Positions 41,262-50,044 of a stretch of DNA of 64,000 nucleotides are shown piece by piece. Source of the DNA: Lentzea kentuckyensis (GTDB taxonomy: Bacteria; Actinomycetota; Actinomycetes; Mycobacteriales; Pseudonocardiaceae); NCBI RefSeq assembly GCF_002150765.1, contig NZ_MUYM01000035.1, positions 1 through 64,000 on the forward strand, read 5' to 3'. The notes beneath the pieces were generated by a model, which did no database searches, was not told the DNA's origin, and saw only the letters and a list, made by a program, of their open reading frames with translations. The stretch's first letter is position 1, and the number at the start of each line of letters is the position of its first letter. The position numbers were made by a program, and so were the translations under genes.

Positions 41262-44200
41262 GTGCGGCGACGGGTGTTCCTGAAGACATCGGCGGTCGGG
41301 CTGTCAGCGACGGCGCTGCCGGTAGGGGTGGCGGGGGCGACGGAGGAGCGAGCGAGCGGGTTGCGGGTGGTGCGCACCACGGTCGAGTACGCGGAGACGT
41401 TGCTGGGCACCGACGTGACCGCGCCACGGCTGGGCTGGGTGCTCGCGGCGGGTGGTACCGGCGCACGTCAGACGGCCTATCAGGTGGAGGTGGGCACCGC
41501 GCCCGGACGGGCGGACGTGTGGAGCTCCGGCCGGGTGAAGTCCGACCGCACCACGGGGATTCCGTTCGCCGGCAAGGAGTTGCGGCCGCGCACGCGCTAC
41601 CACTGGCGTGTCCGGGTGTGGGACGGCGCGGGCCGGTCGTCGGACTGGAGCACGAACAGCTGGTGGGAGACCGCGTTGCTGGGCACGCCCTGGCAGGCGC
41701 GGTGGATCGGCGCACCGGACACGTCGATCGGTTTCGCCGGTGCCTCGTGGATCTGGTCGGCCACGACGCCGCCGGAGAGCCGGTGGTTCCGCACGACGGT
41801 CGACCTGCCGGCGGACGCGGTGCGCGCCCGGCTCGTCGCCACCGCGGACGACGACTTCATCTTGTACGTCAACGGATCTGAGACGGTGCACGTGCCGGAA
41901 CAGGTCGACGTGTGGAAGGTCGGGCAACGCGCTGACGTGACCCGTCTGGTGGGCAATCGAATCGTGCTGGCCGCACGCGCAACCAACAGATCGCCGGGAC
42001 CGGCGGGATTCCTGCTGCGCCTGCTGGTCGACCTGCCGGGCGGTCAGCAGGAGATCGTCACCGGGCCGGGCTGGAAGGTGGCCGACACCGAGCAACCCGG
42101 CTGGCAGACGCCGGACTTCAACGACTCGGCGTGGACGCCCGCGACGGTGCTCGACCCCTATGGGCAGGGGCCGTGGGGATCGAACGTGACAGTCCGCGAG
42201 CAACCGGCGCCGTTGCTGCGCAAGGAGTTCACGATCGGCAAGCCGGTCAGCCAGGCCCGGCTCTACGTCAGCGGGCTGGCCTACCACGAGACCGAGGTCA
42301 ACGGCCGCCGCGTCGGCGACCGCGTGCTCGACCCCGGTTTCACCGACTACGACAACACCGTGCTGTACGCGACCCACGACGTGACCGGCCTGGTTCGCCG
42401 CGGCCGCAACGCGATCGGTGTGACGCTCGGCCGCGGCTTCTACGGCATGAAGACGCCGAACGTGTGGCGCTGGGAGCAACCGCCGTGGCACGACGAGCCG
42501 AAACTGCTGGCGCAGCTGGAGATCGACCACCCGGACGGCACCCGCACGACGATCAACTCCGACGAGTCGTGGCGGCTGACCGACGGTCCCACGGTGTCGA
42601 ACTCGCTCTACACCGGCGAGACGTACGACGCCCGGCTCGCCCCGCGCGACTGGACGAAACCGGGCTTCGACGACTCCAGGTGGCAGACCGCGCCGGTCTG
42701 GCCCGCTCCGAAGGGCACGCTGAAAGCCCAGGAACACGAACCGATCCGCGTGGTCGAGTCGGTCACGCCGACCATCACCTCACCGAAGCCCGGCGTGTTC
42801 GTCGCCGACATGGGCCGCACGATGTCGGGGTGGACGCAGCTCACCGTGAACGCGCCCGCCGGCACGTTGGTGCGCCTCAAGCACGGCGAAACGCTGAACT
42901 CCGACGGCACCGTGCACATGGAGAACGGGCACGTGACCGGCGGCCGAATCCAACTCGACGAGTACATCAGCGCGGGCGGCGACGGGACGTGGGAACCGAA
43001 GTTCTCCTACAAGGGTTTCCGCTACGTCGAGGTCACCGGCCTGACCGCGGCGCCACGACTGGTCGGCAGGGTCGTGCATTCGGACGTGTCGACGGCGAGC
43101 ACCTTCCGCTGCTCCGAGCCGTTGTTCGAGCAGTACGACGCGGCGATGCGCCGGACCGTCCTCAACAACCTGCACGGCATCCCCACCGACACTCCGACGT
43201 ACGAGAAGAACGGCTGGACGGGCGACGCCCAGGTCGGCGCGCCGTCGATGTTGACCGAGTTCGGCATGGCCAAGTTCTTCACCAAGTGGCTCGGCGACCT
43301 CGCGGACAGCCAGGACCAGGCAGGCCAGCTGCCGGTCATCGTGCCGAGCGGTGGCTGGGGCTATCGAGAACTCGCACCCGCGCCCGAGTGGACGACCGTG
43401 TATCCGTTCGTGCTGCGGGAGATGTACCGGATCTACGGCGACGACCGGCTACCCGCCCAGCACTGGCCGGTGCTCACCCGGTACCTGGACTGGGAGATCG
43501 CCAGGCTCCGGGACGGTCTTGCCGTCACCGCCCTCGGCGACTTCCTGCCGCCCAACTCCGGCGGGATCCCGCCCGAAGACACCCGGCTCACCGCCACGGC
43601 CTATCTCTACCGCGCGCTGCTGCACACCGCCGAACTCGGTGACGTGATCGGCAAACCGGTTCCGCGCTACCGCGAGGTCGCCACGAACCTGCTGGCAGCC
43701 TTCAACAAGGCGTTCCTGGACGGCTACTACCGCACGGCCAAGGACGACGGCTACCGGCAGACGTCCAACGCCATCCCGCTGGCGTTCGGCATGGTGCCCG
43801 CCGGATCCGTCCAGGCCGTCGCGGACCGGCTCGCGGCCGAGGTGAAGGCCAACGGCAACCACGTCAACGTCGGCTGCCTCGGCGCAAGCGTGCTGCTGAA
43901 GGCGTTGAGCGACAACGGACATGCCGACGTCGCGTACGCCATGGCCACCGAGCGGTCGTACCCGAGCTGGGGCCACTGGTTCTCCAACGGCGCCGACACC
44001 ATGTGGGAGATGTGGGACACCGGCACCCGTTCCCGCAACCACTACTTCAAAGGCACTGTGGCGCAATGGTTGTACGAGCACGTCGCCGGACTGGTGCCGG
44101 GCGACGCGGGCTACCGGACGTTCACCGTGCGGCCCCAGGTCACCGCGGGGTTGTCCTGGGCCCGGCTGGAGTTCGAGAGCGTGCGCGGCCGCATCGGGGT

Positions 44201-44336
44201 GGCGTGGGCCAAGGTCGACGGCGTGGTGCGGCTGACCGTCGACGTGCCGGTGGGGTCCACCGCCCAGGTGCACGTGCCCGGTGCGGGGGTGAAGTCGGTG
44301 CCGCACGGGCGGTGGACGTTCACCGGAAGAGCTTGA
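41262..44336 (+). CDS. Secreted alpha-L-rhamnosidase, GH78
   Basis: 1024 residues, in the normal GH78 range. Tat-like signal MRRRVFLKTSAVGLSATALP. N-terminal beta domains follow (LRVVRTTVEYAETLLGTDVTAPRLGWVLAAG; WQARWIGAPD; RLYVSGLAYHETEVNGRRVGDRVLDPGFTDY), then the (alpha/alpha)6 barrel with the catalytic stretch GIPTDTPTYEKNGWTGDAQV and the C-terminal beta domain (FEVRPQVTAGL-like FTVRPQVTAGLSWARLEFES). It releases terminal L-rhamnose from rhamnogalacturonan oligomers or glycosides, feeding the rha pathway at 54685-64000. GTG start. Two LacI-type operators upstream. Its end overlaps the converging esterase gene by 17 bases. Confidence 0.94.
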   Translation: MRRRVFLKTSAVGLSATALPVGVAGATEERASGLRVVRTTVEYAETLLGTDVTAPRLGWVLAAGGTGARQTAYQVEVGTAPGRADVWSSGRVKSDRTTGIPFAGKELRPRTRYHWRVRVWDGAGRSSDWSTNSWWETALLGTPWQARWIGAPDTSIGFAGASWIWSATTPPESRWFRTTVDLPADAVRARLVATADDDFILYVNGSETVHVPEQVDVWKVGQRADVTRLVGNRIVLAARATNRSPGPAGFLLRLLVDLPGGQQEIVTGPGWKVADTEQPGWQTPDFNDSAWTPATVLDPYGQGPWGSNVTVREQPAPLLRKEFTIGKPVSQARLYVSGLAYHETEVNGRRVGDRVLDPGFTDYDNTVLYATHDVTGLVRRGRNAIGVTLGRGFYGMKTPNVWRWEQPPWHDEPKLLAQLEIDHPDGTRTTINSDESWRLTDGPTVSNSLYTGETYDARLAPRDWTKPGFDDSRWQTAPVWPAPKGTLKAQEHEPIRVVESVTPTITSPKPGVFVADMGRTMSGWTQLTVNAPAGTLVRLKHGETLNSDGTVHMENGHVTGGRIQLDEYISAGGDGTWEPKFSYKGFRYVEVTGLTAAPRLVGRVVHSDVSTASTFRCSEPLFEQYDAAMRRTVLNNLHGIPTDTPTYEKNGWTGDAQVGAPSMLTEFGMAKFFTKWLGDLADSQDQAGQLPVIVPSGGWGYRELAPAPEWTTVYPFVLREMYRIYGDDRLPAQHWPVLTRYLDWEIARLRDGLAVTALGDFLPPNSGGIPPEDTRLTATAYLYRALLHTAELGDVIGKPVPRYREVATNLLAAFNKAFLDGYYRTAKDDGYRQTSNAIPLAFGMVPAGSVQAVADRLAAEVKANGNHVNVGCLGASVLLKALSDNGHADVAYAMATERSYPSWGHWFSNGADTMWEMWDTGTRSRNHYFKGTVAQWLYEHVAGLVPGDAGYRTFTVRPQVTAGLSWARLEFESVRGRIGVAWAKVDGVVRLTVDVPVGSTAQVHVPGAGVKSVPHGRWTFTGRA

Positions 44337-45549
44337 GCGGCACCGCCTCGGCGAGCATGCGGTAGCCGGTGGGGTTGAGGTGCAGGTGGTCGCCGACGTC
44401 CGCGACCGGCAGCAGTTGCCGCGGGGCTGCCGGGTCGCGGACGGCGGCGTCGAAGTCGATGACGGCGTCGAACCGGCGGCTGGTGCGGATCCAGCGGTTC
44501 ACGGTCTGCCGGGCCTCCTCGCGGAAGCCCTCGTCGTAGAAGCTGCCGCCGTACGGCAGGATCGTCCCGCCGTACACCTTGATGTCGTGGGCGTGGGCTC
44601 GCTCGACGATCTGCTGGTAAGCCGCGATCAGGTCGTCCGCCACCTGCTTCTGGGCGGCCTCGGTCGTGGCGGCCGTGCCGATGTCGTTGACGCCCTCGAG
44701 CAGGATCAGCCACCGGACCCCGCTCTGCGCCAGCAGATCGCGGTCGAGGCGGGCCAGCACGCTGGGCCCGAGGCCGTCGTTCATGACGCGGTTGCCGCCC
44801 GCGGCCTGGTTCAGCACGGCGACACGGCCCTGCAACCGATCGGCCAGCTGGTCGGGCCAGCGGTTGTTGCCGTTGGTGGTGGAGCCCCGGCCGTCGCTCA
44901 GCGAGTCACCGATGACGACGAGGGCCGGCACGGCCGACCACACCTCGATGCCGCTGAGGAAGTACCAGTGGTCGACGGGCGTGGCGCCGGTCAGGTCCGC
45001 GGCGTCGGCGTGGTTGCCCGCCAGCAGGTGGGACGTGGTGCGGGAACCGGGGTGCGAGGTGATCTGGTTGGACGCCTGCCCGCGGGCCAGGTAGGTGGTC
45101 ACGGTGAGGATCGTTCCCGGTGTCAGCGGGAAGTCCAGCGGGTCGGAGACGACGAGCGCGCCGACCGGAACGTCCACTGAGGACCTTCCGGAGAACGTGA
45201 CCCGGCGCAGCGTGGCCGGTTGGATCGCGCTGACGCCCGCACGGCCGCCTTGGGGGAGTGCGACGGTGACCGCGGTGATCGGCAGCACCGCGCCGCCGAA
45301 CGCGTTGGAGAAGCGCAACCGCATCCGCCGTCCGCCGGTGGTGACCCGGACGGTCTGGCGCAGTGTGGCGTCGGCCAGCACCAGACCGTCCTGGGTGAAG
45401 GGCGGAGGCGGCATGTTGTTCGGCTCGGTCAGCTGTGGCATGGACGTCCAGGTGTTCACCCAGCCGATTCGCGCCGGAGTTCTGGCTTGCGCGACAGCCG
45501 GGGTGAGCACGCCGGTGGCGGCCAGACCGAGGAACAAGCGCCTGCGCAT
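44320..45549 (-). CDS. Secreted SGNH hydrolase, XynE-like esterase
   Basis: 409 residues. Tat-like signal MRRRLFLGLAATGVLTPAVA. An N-terminal beta-rich region of about 180 residues (WVNTWTSMPQLTEPNN, FSNAFGGAVLPI) leads into an SGNH domain: block I VVIGDSLSDGRGS, block II Gly in NQAAGGNR, block III LEGVNDIG, block V DHLHLNPTG. This two-part layout is that of XynE-like acyl esterases. It probably removes acyl groups from pectic or hemicellulosic oligosaccharides to expose them to GH78, whose gene converges on it and overlaps it. Confidence 0.86.
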   Translation of the reverse strand: MRRRLFLGLAATGVLTPAVAQARTPARIGWVNTWTSMPQLTEPNNMPPPPFTQDGLVLADATLRQTVRVTTGGRRMRLRFSNAFGGAVLPITAVTVALPQGGRAGVSAIQPATLRRVTFSGRSSVDVPVGALVVSDPLDFPLTPGTILTVTTYLARGQASNQITSHPGSRTTSHLLAGNHADAADLTGATPVDHWYFLSGIEVWSAVPALVVIGDSLSDGRGSTTNGNNRWPDQLADRLQGRVAVLNQAAGGNRVMNDGLGPSVLARLDRDLLAQSGVRWLILLEGVNDIGTAATTEAAQKQVADDLIAAYQQIVERAHAHDIKVYGGTILPYGGSFYDEGFREEARQTVNRWIRTSRRFDAVIDFDAAVRDPAAPRQLLPVADVGDHLHLNPTGYRMLAEAVPLKLFR

Positions 45550-45724
45550 CTTCCACGCCCTTTCGGCAAAAGGAACCGAAAGATCAACCTAGGAGGGCGT
45601 GCGAATGAGCGTCAATCGCTGACGGTTTCGAATCCTTTTCCGAAACATCTAGGGACAGGCCCTAAGCAGGCTGCCAGAAGTTGTGTCCGTAACCCGATCG
45701 AGCACACCCCCACCTTGCGTTGAT

Positions 45725-45761
45725 GGCGTCTGCAAGTACCACCAACTCAACATCAACAGGC
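45725..45761 (+). repeat. Solo arm of the MITE-like element
   Basis: 37 bases matching the inverse of the right outer arm at 41066-41102 with one mismatch, beginning GGCGTCTGCAAGTACCACCA. The partner arm and the inner stem are missing, so this is a truncated copy. Confidence 0.8.
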
Positions 45762-45933
45762 ACTTACCTACAACCAACAGGGCAATCACGCCAGGCACGC
45801 CGGTCCGGCGCACGGCGACCAGGTTGAGCGTCGTATCGCGGTCATGGTCGACTCGGCGGCAAGCAGATGTGCATCTTCATGTGGCGCGGGCGGGGATCGG
45901 ACATACCGGGCGGTGCCCATCTGTCCGCTGGAC

Positions 45934-45958
45934 GTTGATGAGGGGAGCTTTCATCAAC
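45934..45958 (-). terminator. Small hairpin GTTGATGA/TCATCAAC
   Basis: Eight-base perfect stem with a nine-base loop, 144 bases beyond the stop of the GH-A-like gene. Possibly its terminator, or another reduced palindrome. Confidence 0.35.
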
Positions 45959-46101
45959 CTCAGCACAGCGGGCACACTCGGACATGCTGAACAACCCCGG
46001 CTCCAGCTCCGGGTCGAGCGCGATCAGCCAACAGGGTCCCTGCAGGGCTCATGGCACCAACGGAGGCCACGCGGTTTCGGACAGGACTTCTGGCCAGTTG
46101 C

Positions 46102-48747
46102 TTAGCGCGCGGACAGCGGTGCGACCGTCACGTAGTCGATTTCGGGGGCGAACTTCGAGCGTTGGCCGTACTCGTTGTACGTCTTTCCGTCCCAGTTCGG
46201 CAGTTCCTTCGAGGTGAACTTGATCGTGTTCGCCCCTGCGGTCAGCCACACGGGCACGGCCAGGTCGCGGAACTGGTTGGCGTGGAACGTGGTGGGGAAG
46301 TCGACCCGGTTCGGCGGCATCCCGTTCACCGACACGTCCGCGTGCCGGGCCACCGGGTCGGGGTTGTAGTGGGTGGGAATGGACTCCTGCGCGTTGGCGT
46401 ACCGGACCACGAGCAGGTGCTGTCCCGACCGCGTGGCGTTGACCTTGAGCGTCAGCGCGTTGGCGGGGCCGTCGCCGACACCGGTCACCACGCCGCCGGA
46501 GGCGAACGGGAAGGCGGTGCTGACGCTGGCCGCGCCGGTCACCGTGCCGCTCTCCGCCTCCACCTTCGCCGGTGCGGGTTGCAAGGCAGGAGAGGTGCGC
46601 ACGCGGTCGAGCCGCAGACCGCCCACGGTGCCGGTGACCTGGAGCTGGTTGATGCCGGCCGACAGGAACAGCGGCACGGACAGGGTCCCGTTCTGCGCGC
46701 CGACGGCAAGTCCGTCGACGTTGCGTCCGTTCAGCCGCACCGACGCGAGACCGCCGCCGGTGTGGTCGAAGGACACGGTCGAGTAGCCGTCGCGGCCGGC
46801 GTGGACCCAGAACGTCGCCGACTGTCCAGAGCCGAGCCTGGCGACACCGGGACCTGACGCGTTCTGGACGTCGTACTGGATCTTGGCCTTGTCGAGATCG
46901 GCGTACTCGGCCTCGTAGATCGACCGACCGTCGGTGTTCGCGTCGACCGCGGTGAGGTCGATCTTGTCGATGATCGCGTCACCACGGGTGGTGCCGAGCT
47001 GCGGGTCGGACGCGGCGAGCGTGATGGTGTGCTTGCCCGCGGCAAGTTGTACGCGCGTGTCGGTGTGGTCCCACACCACCCACTCGTACGACACCGGCAG
47101 ACGCAGCTCCTGCGGCCGTTCGCCGTCAATGCGCATGAAGACGTTGGTCGGGCCCTGCTGCACCACGCTGGCGTACTTGTTGTGCGTGCTGGAGAAGACG
47201 CTCATGTCGTAGACACCGGTGCGCGGCACGTCGACGTCGAACGACAGCACGACGTTCGAGCCGGTGCGCAGGCCACCGACGTTGTAGTTGCCGGAGGTGG
47301 CGAACTTGCTGACGTTCTGCGGGCTGCCTTCCGGGCCGTTGAGGCTCCAGCCGGTGCCGGTGTGCCGGGCGTTCTCGGCCTCGTAGGTGCCGCTCCACGG
47401 CACGGAAACCGCGCTGGTGGTGCCGCTGGCGCCAGGGCTGAGGATCACCTGGTACGCCGACATCTCCTTGAGGCCGGTGAAGGGGAGCACCACGCTGCCG
47501 TCGGCCGCGACCGCGAGCCTGGTGTCCAGCAACGGGCGGGGTTCGGGGGAGTCGCCGACCTGGCCGGTCCACGGGATCTCGCGCACGCTGGCGTGCACCG
47601 TGCTGCCGAACACCTCCCGGTCCACGTTGGTGAACTTGACGTCGGCTGCTCCGTTCGCGCCGCCGAAGATGGTGCGCGACTGGCGCTTGTCCTTGTCGAG
47701 TGTGGCGATGCCCTGCAACGTGTACTGCTGGCCCGGCGAGGGCGGAGTCACGCGCACCGTGTCACCGGTCATCTGGCCGTAGGCGTTGAACAGCCACCAC
47801 TGGCCGTTGCCCTTGTTGGCCTCGACGGTCGAGTCGTTGAGGTTGCCGTCGATGTTCCAGTACGCCAGGTCGGCGTCTACTTTGGACTCCTCGATCGCGG
47901 ACATCCACTGGATCATCTGGCCGGGCACGGAGAGGTGGTAGCGGTAGGCGTACTCGTCGATGTTGATCGGCAGCGGGGCGATGCCGAGTTCGCGTTCCCA
48001 GCCGCGGTACTTAGCCACGCTCTTGCGCACGACGTCCGGTGACGACAGCTCGTGCCAGGTCGTCACCTCTGGCAGGCAGTTGTTCGCCTTGCAGTACTGC
48101 AGGAAGCCCTTGACCTGGTCGTAGAGCAGTGAGGTGTTCGGACCGGCGATGCGGGCCTTCGGGTCCAGGCTCTTGATGAGGTCGTGGATCTGCTTGTACT
48201 CCTCGAAGAAGTACTTCGGGTCGTTCAGCCAGCTGATGTTGTTGTAGCTGTACTGGCCGGTGCCGTACCAGTTGCCCTCGGGTTCGTTGAACGGCACGTA
48301 GACGATGTGGTCGCGCTGGCCGGAGCTGAGCACCTGACGCACCTGCGACTCGACCTTGGCGCGGAAGTCGTCCCGGCCGGCCTGGCCCTGCGCGCGCTGG
48401 TAGGGAAAGCCCCGGTAGATGTCCGTCATGTAGATGTAGACGTCACCGCCGCCGTTGGCCACCCACGGACCGGCTACCTCGAGCGCGTCCGCGCCGGGGT
48501 GCTGGGGGCCGTCCTGGGCCTTGGTGGCGAGCGTCTTCGGGTAGAACCCGGCGAGTGCCGCGTTGCTCGGCACGCCGGGGCCGTACACGCCGTAGAGCGA
48601 ACCCGCCGCGCCGCCGTGGAACGCACCGGTGCTCGCGGCGAGGTCGACGGTGAGCGTGCTGGTGGCGGCGGCACTCGTGGTCATGGGGAGCAAAGCGGCC
48701 GAGACGAGCGTCGCGGCGAGCGCGAGCACAGTTCCTCGTTGAACCAT
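46102..48747 (-). CDS. Secreted clan GH-A-like glycoside hydrolase with C-terminal CBM35/CBM6-like modules
   Basis: 881 residues. Signal peptide about 1-27 (LVSAALLPMTTSAAA). A (beta/alpha)8-type domain (about 35-330) has an Asn-Glu-Pro motif with Glu155 (VPFNEPEGNWYGTG) and Glu265 in PINIDEYAYRYH, 110 residues apart, as expected for acid/base and nucleophile of clan GH-A. A beta domain follows (340-440), then carbohydrate-binding regions starting YEAENARHTGTGW (about 455), YEAEYADLDKAKIQYD (about 620) and VEAESGTVTGAASV (about 735). I cannot assign a GH family with confidence. Upstream operators TCGAACCGGTTCGA tie it to the LacI-importer-hydrolase unit next door. Confidence 0.8.
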   Translation of the reverse strand: MVQRGTVLALAATLVSAALLPMTTSAAATSTLTVDLAASTGAFHGGAAGSLYGVYGPGVPSNAALAGFYPKTLATKAQDGPQHPGADALEVAGPWVANGGGDVYIYMTDIYRGFPYQRAQGQAGRDDFRAKVESQVRQVLSSGQRDHIVYVPFNEPEGNWYGTGQYSYNNISWLNDPKYFFEEYKQIHDLIKSLDPKARIAGPNTSLLYDQVKGFLQYCKANNCLPEVTTWHELSSPDVVRKSVAKYRGWERELGIAPLPINIDEYAYRYHLSVPGQMIQWMSAIEESKVDADLAYWNIDGNLNDSTVEANKGNGQWWLFNAYGQMTGDTVRVTPPSPGQQYTLQGIATLDKDKRQSRTIFGGANGAADVKFTNVDREVFGSTVHASVREIPWTGQVGDSPEPRPLLDTRLAVAADGSVVLPFTGLKEMSAYQVILSPGASGTTSAVSVPWSGTYEAENARHTGTGWSLNGPEGSPQNVSKFATSGNYNVGGLRTGSNVVLSFDVDVPRTGVYDMSVFSSTHNKYASVVQQGPTNVFMRIDGERPQELRLPVSYEWVVWDHTDTRVQLAAGKHTITLAASDPQLGTTRGDAIIDKIDLTAVDANTDGRSIYEAEYADLDKAKIQYDVQNASGPGVARLGSGQSATFWVHAGRDGYSTVSFDHTGGGLASVRLNGRNVDGLAVGAQNGTLSVPLFLSAGINQLQVTGTVGGLRLDRVRTSPALQPAPAKVEAESGTVTGAASVSTAFPFASGGVVTGVGDGPANALTLKVNATRSGQHLLVVRYANAQESIPTHYNPDPVARHADVSVNGMPPNRVDFPTTFHANQFRDLAVPVWLTAGANTIKFTSKELPNWDGKTYNEYGQRSKFAPEIDYVTVAPLSAR

Positions 48748-48779
48748 GGGGACTCCGAACGAGACGGGGACACGGTGAC

Positions 48780-48793
48780 TCGAACCGGTTCGA
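48780..48793 (-). promoter_or_regulatory. LacI-type operator TCGAACCGGTTCGA (GH-A promoter, site 1)
   Basis: Perfect 14-base palindrome 33 bases before the GH-A-like gene start. The same sequence appears at 48846 and in the lacI/importer promoter region. Confidence 0.8.
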
Positions 48794-48845
48794 TCAGATC
48801 GAGAAGTTACGCGTCAGCAATCCGCGAAAGCAAGGATTTCCCGTA

Positions 48846-48859
48846 TCGAACCGGTTCGA
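48846..48859 (-). promoter_or_regulatory. LacI-type operator TCGAACCGGTTCGA (GH-A promoter, site 2)
   Basis: Identical palindrome, exactly 66 bases from site 1 and directly after the lacI stop codon. Two sites six helical turns apart suggest cooperative or looped repression. Confidence 0.8.
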
Positions 48860-48863
48860 GTCG

Positions 48864-49877
48864 TTAGCCCCTGCGGCGCGCTCCGGTGCTCGAACGCAGC
48901 GTGATCGGCGGTGCGAGCATGCTGTGCCGCGGCGCCGCCGACGGGTCGCCGATCTGCTCCAGCAGCAGGTCGACGGCGAGCCGGGCCATCTCACCAGCGG
49001 GAACGTCCGCGGCGGTCAGTGGTGGGTGGAAGTCCTCGGCGAACCGGTCGGCGATCACGCCGGTCAGTGAGAAGTCCCGCGGCACGTCGAGCCCGGCGCG
49101 GTGCAGGGCGCGTTGCACACCGGGCAGCGCGGCCTCGTTGATCGTCACCGCTGCCGTGACCTCCGGCCAGCGGGCCCTGATCTCCTCGACGCACGCCATG
49201 CCCGCGGCCGGCTCGTCCGCGCAGCACACCGTGTGCGCCGTGATGCCGCACTCCTCGGCGGTCTCGGCGAACGCCGTCGTCGCGCGCAGGGCCGGGCCGT
49301 AGCCCGCCGCGACCAGCTCGTCGGAGCGGTTGATCAGCACGACGTCGGAGTGGCCGAGGTCGGCGAGGTGGCGCACGCAGCGGGTGATCAGCCCGGCGTA
49401 GTCGACGTCGATCCACCACGAGGCGGCCGGGTCCTCGACGTGGCCGATCGTGACGAACGGCAGCTCGGCGCTGTTCAGCCGGTCGACCCTGGGGTCCTGC
49501 AGAAGGATCTCCATCAGGATCACGCCGTCGACGCGGCGGCCGGTGACGATCCGCTCGAACGACCGGTCGTGGTCTCCGCCGCTGGGGGACAGCAGCACGT
49601 CGTGGTCGTGCGTGGCGGCCGCCTCCACGACGCTGGCGACGAACGCCAGCTGAACGTCGGTGAGCCGGGCACTCGCGGGCGGTATCACCAGGCCCAACGT
49701 GCGGGTACGTCCCTCGGCGAGCGCGCGGGCGCTGGCGTTGGGCCGGTAGCCGAGCTCGGCGATGACGTCGTTGATCCGCTGGGCGGTCGCCGTGGACACC
49801 GGCCGCTTCCCGCTCAACGCGTACGACACGGTGCTCCGGGACACCCCGGCCCGCTTGGCGATCTCTCCGATGTTCAT
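48864..49877 (-). CDS. LacI-family transcriptional regulator of the TCGAACCGGTTCGA regulon
   Basis: 337 residues. Helix-turn-helix MNIGEIAKRAGVSRSTVSYA, hinge RPNASARALAEG and effector-binding domain (LGLVIPPASARLTDVQLAFV onward). ATG 49877 is taken as the start because the DNA-binding domain begins there; the frame is open to 49952 but that part runs through an operator. Encoded divergently from the importer operon and just upstream of the GH-A-like gene on its own strand. Four TCGAACCGGTTCGA-type sites flank it on both sides, so it very probably represses itself, the secreted enzyme and the importer. Confidence 0.93.
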   Translation of the reverse strand: MNIGEIAKRAGVSRSTVSYALSGKRPVSTATAQRINDVIAELGYRPNASARALAEGRTRTLGLVIPPASARLTDVQLAFVASVVEAAATHDHDVLLSPSGGDHDRSFERIVTGRRVDGVILMEILLQDPRVDRLNSAELPFVTIGHVEDPAASWWIDVDYAGLITRCVRHLADLGHSDVVLINRSDELVAAGYGPALRATTAFAETAEECGITAHTVCCADEPAAGMACVEEIRARWPEVTAAVTINEAALPGVQRALHRAGLDVPRDFSLTGVIADRFAEDFHPPLTAADVPAGEMARLAVDLLLEQIGDPSAAPRHSMLAPPITLRSSTGARRRG

Positions 49878-49906
49878 GCGCACTTCCCGTCCCCGGCTAC
49901 TTCCTG

Positions 49907-49919
49907 AGAACCGGTTCGA
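49907..49919 (-). promoter_or_regulatory. LacI-type operator half-degenerate AGAACCGGTTCGA (lacI promoter)
   Basis: One mismatch from TCGAACCGGTTCGA in the left arm; 30 bases before the lacI start, consistent with autoregulation. Confidence 0.7.
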
Positions 49920-49992
49920 CTGCGCGTCATCGTAGAACTTTCCCTCTTGCAAGACACCAGAACGGCTATTACGTTGACGCCCACTTCCAGAA

Positions 49993-50008
49993 GTCGAACC
50001 GGTTCGAC
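49993..50008 (+). promoter_or_regulatory. LacI-type operator GTCGAACCGGTTCGAC (importer promoter)
   Basis: Perfect 16-base palindrome 36 bases before the binding-protein start, the longest match of this class in the window. Confidence 0.85.
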
Positions 50009-50044
50009 CTCTTGCCGTCAGCGCAGCCGCAAGGAAGGACCCCC

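Larger units (their letters stand above)
45550..46101. other. 552-bp intergenic region with decayed repeat and short remnants
   Basis: No convincing gene. It contains the promoter side of the SGNH gene, with inverted repeats at 45560-45582 (CTTTCGG/CCGAAAG) and 45625-45646 (GTTTCG/CGAAAC), a solo arm of the MITE-like element at 45725-45761, and a small hairpin at 45934-45958. A minus-strand open stretch around 45860-46040 (for example MSECARCAEVDESS) may be a gene fragment but lacks a good start. Confidence 0.5.

Noticed and set aside
45683..46105. Plus-strand open frame of 140 codons in the intergenic region
   Set aside because: It starts inside the MITE arm area, has no ribosome site, no homology I can recognise and mixed composition.
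49878..49952. Upstream extension of the second lacI gene
   Set aside because: The extra 25 residues run through an operator and precede the standard HTH start.
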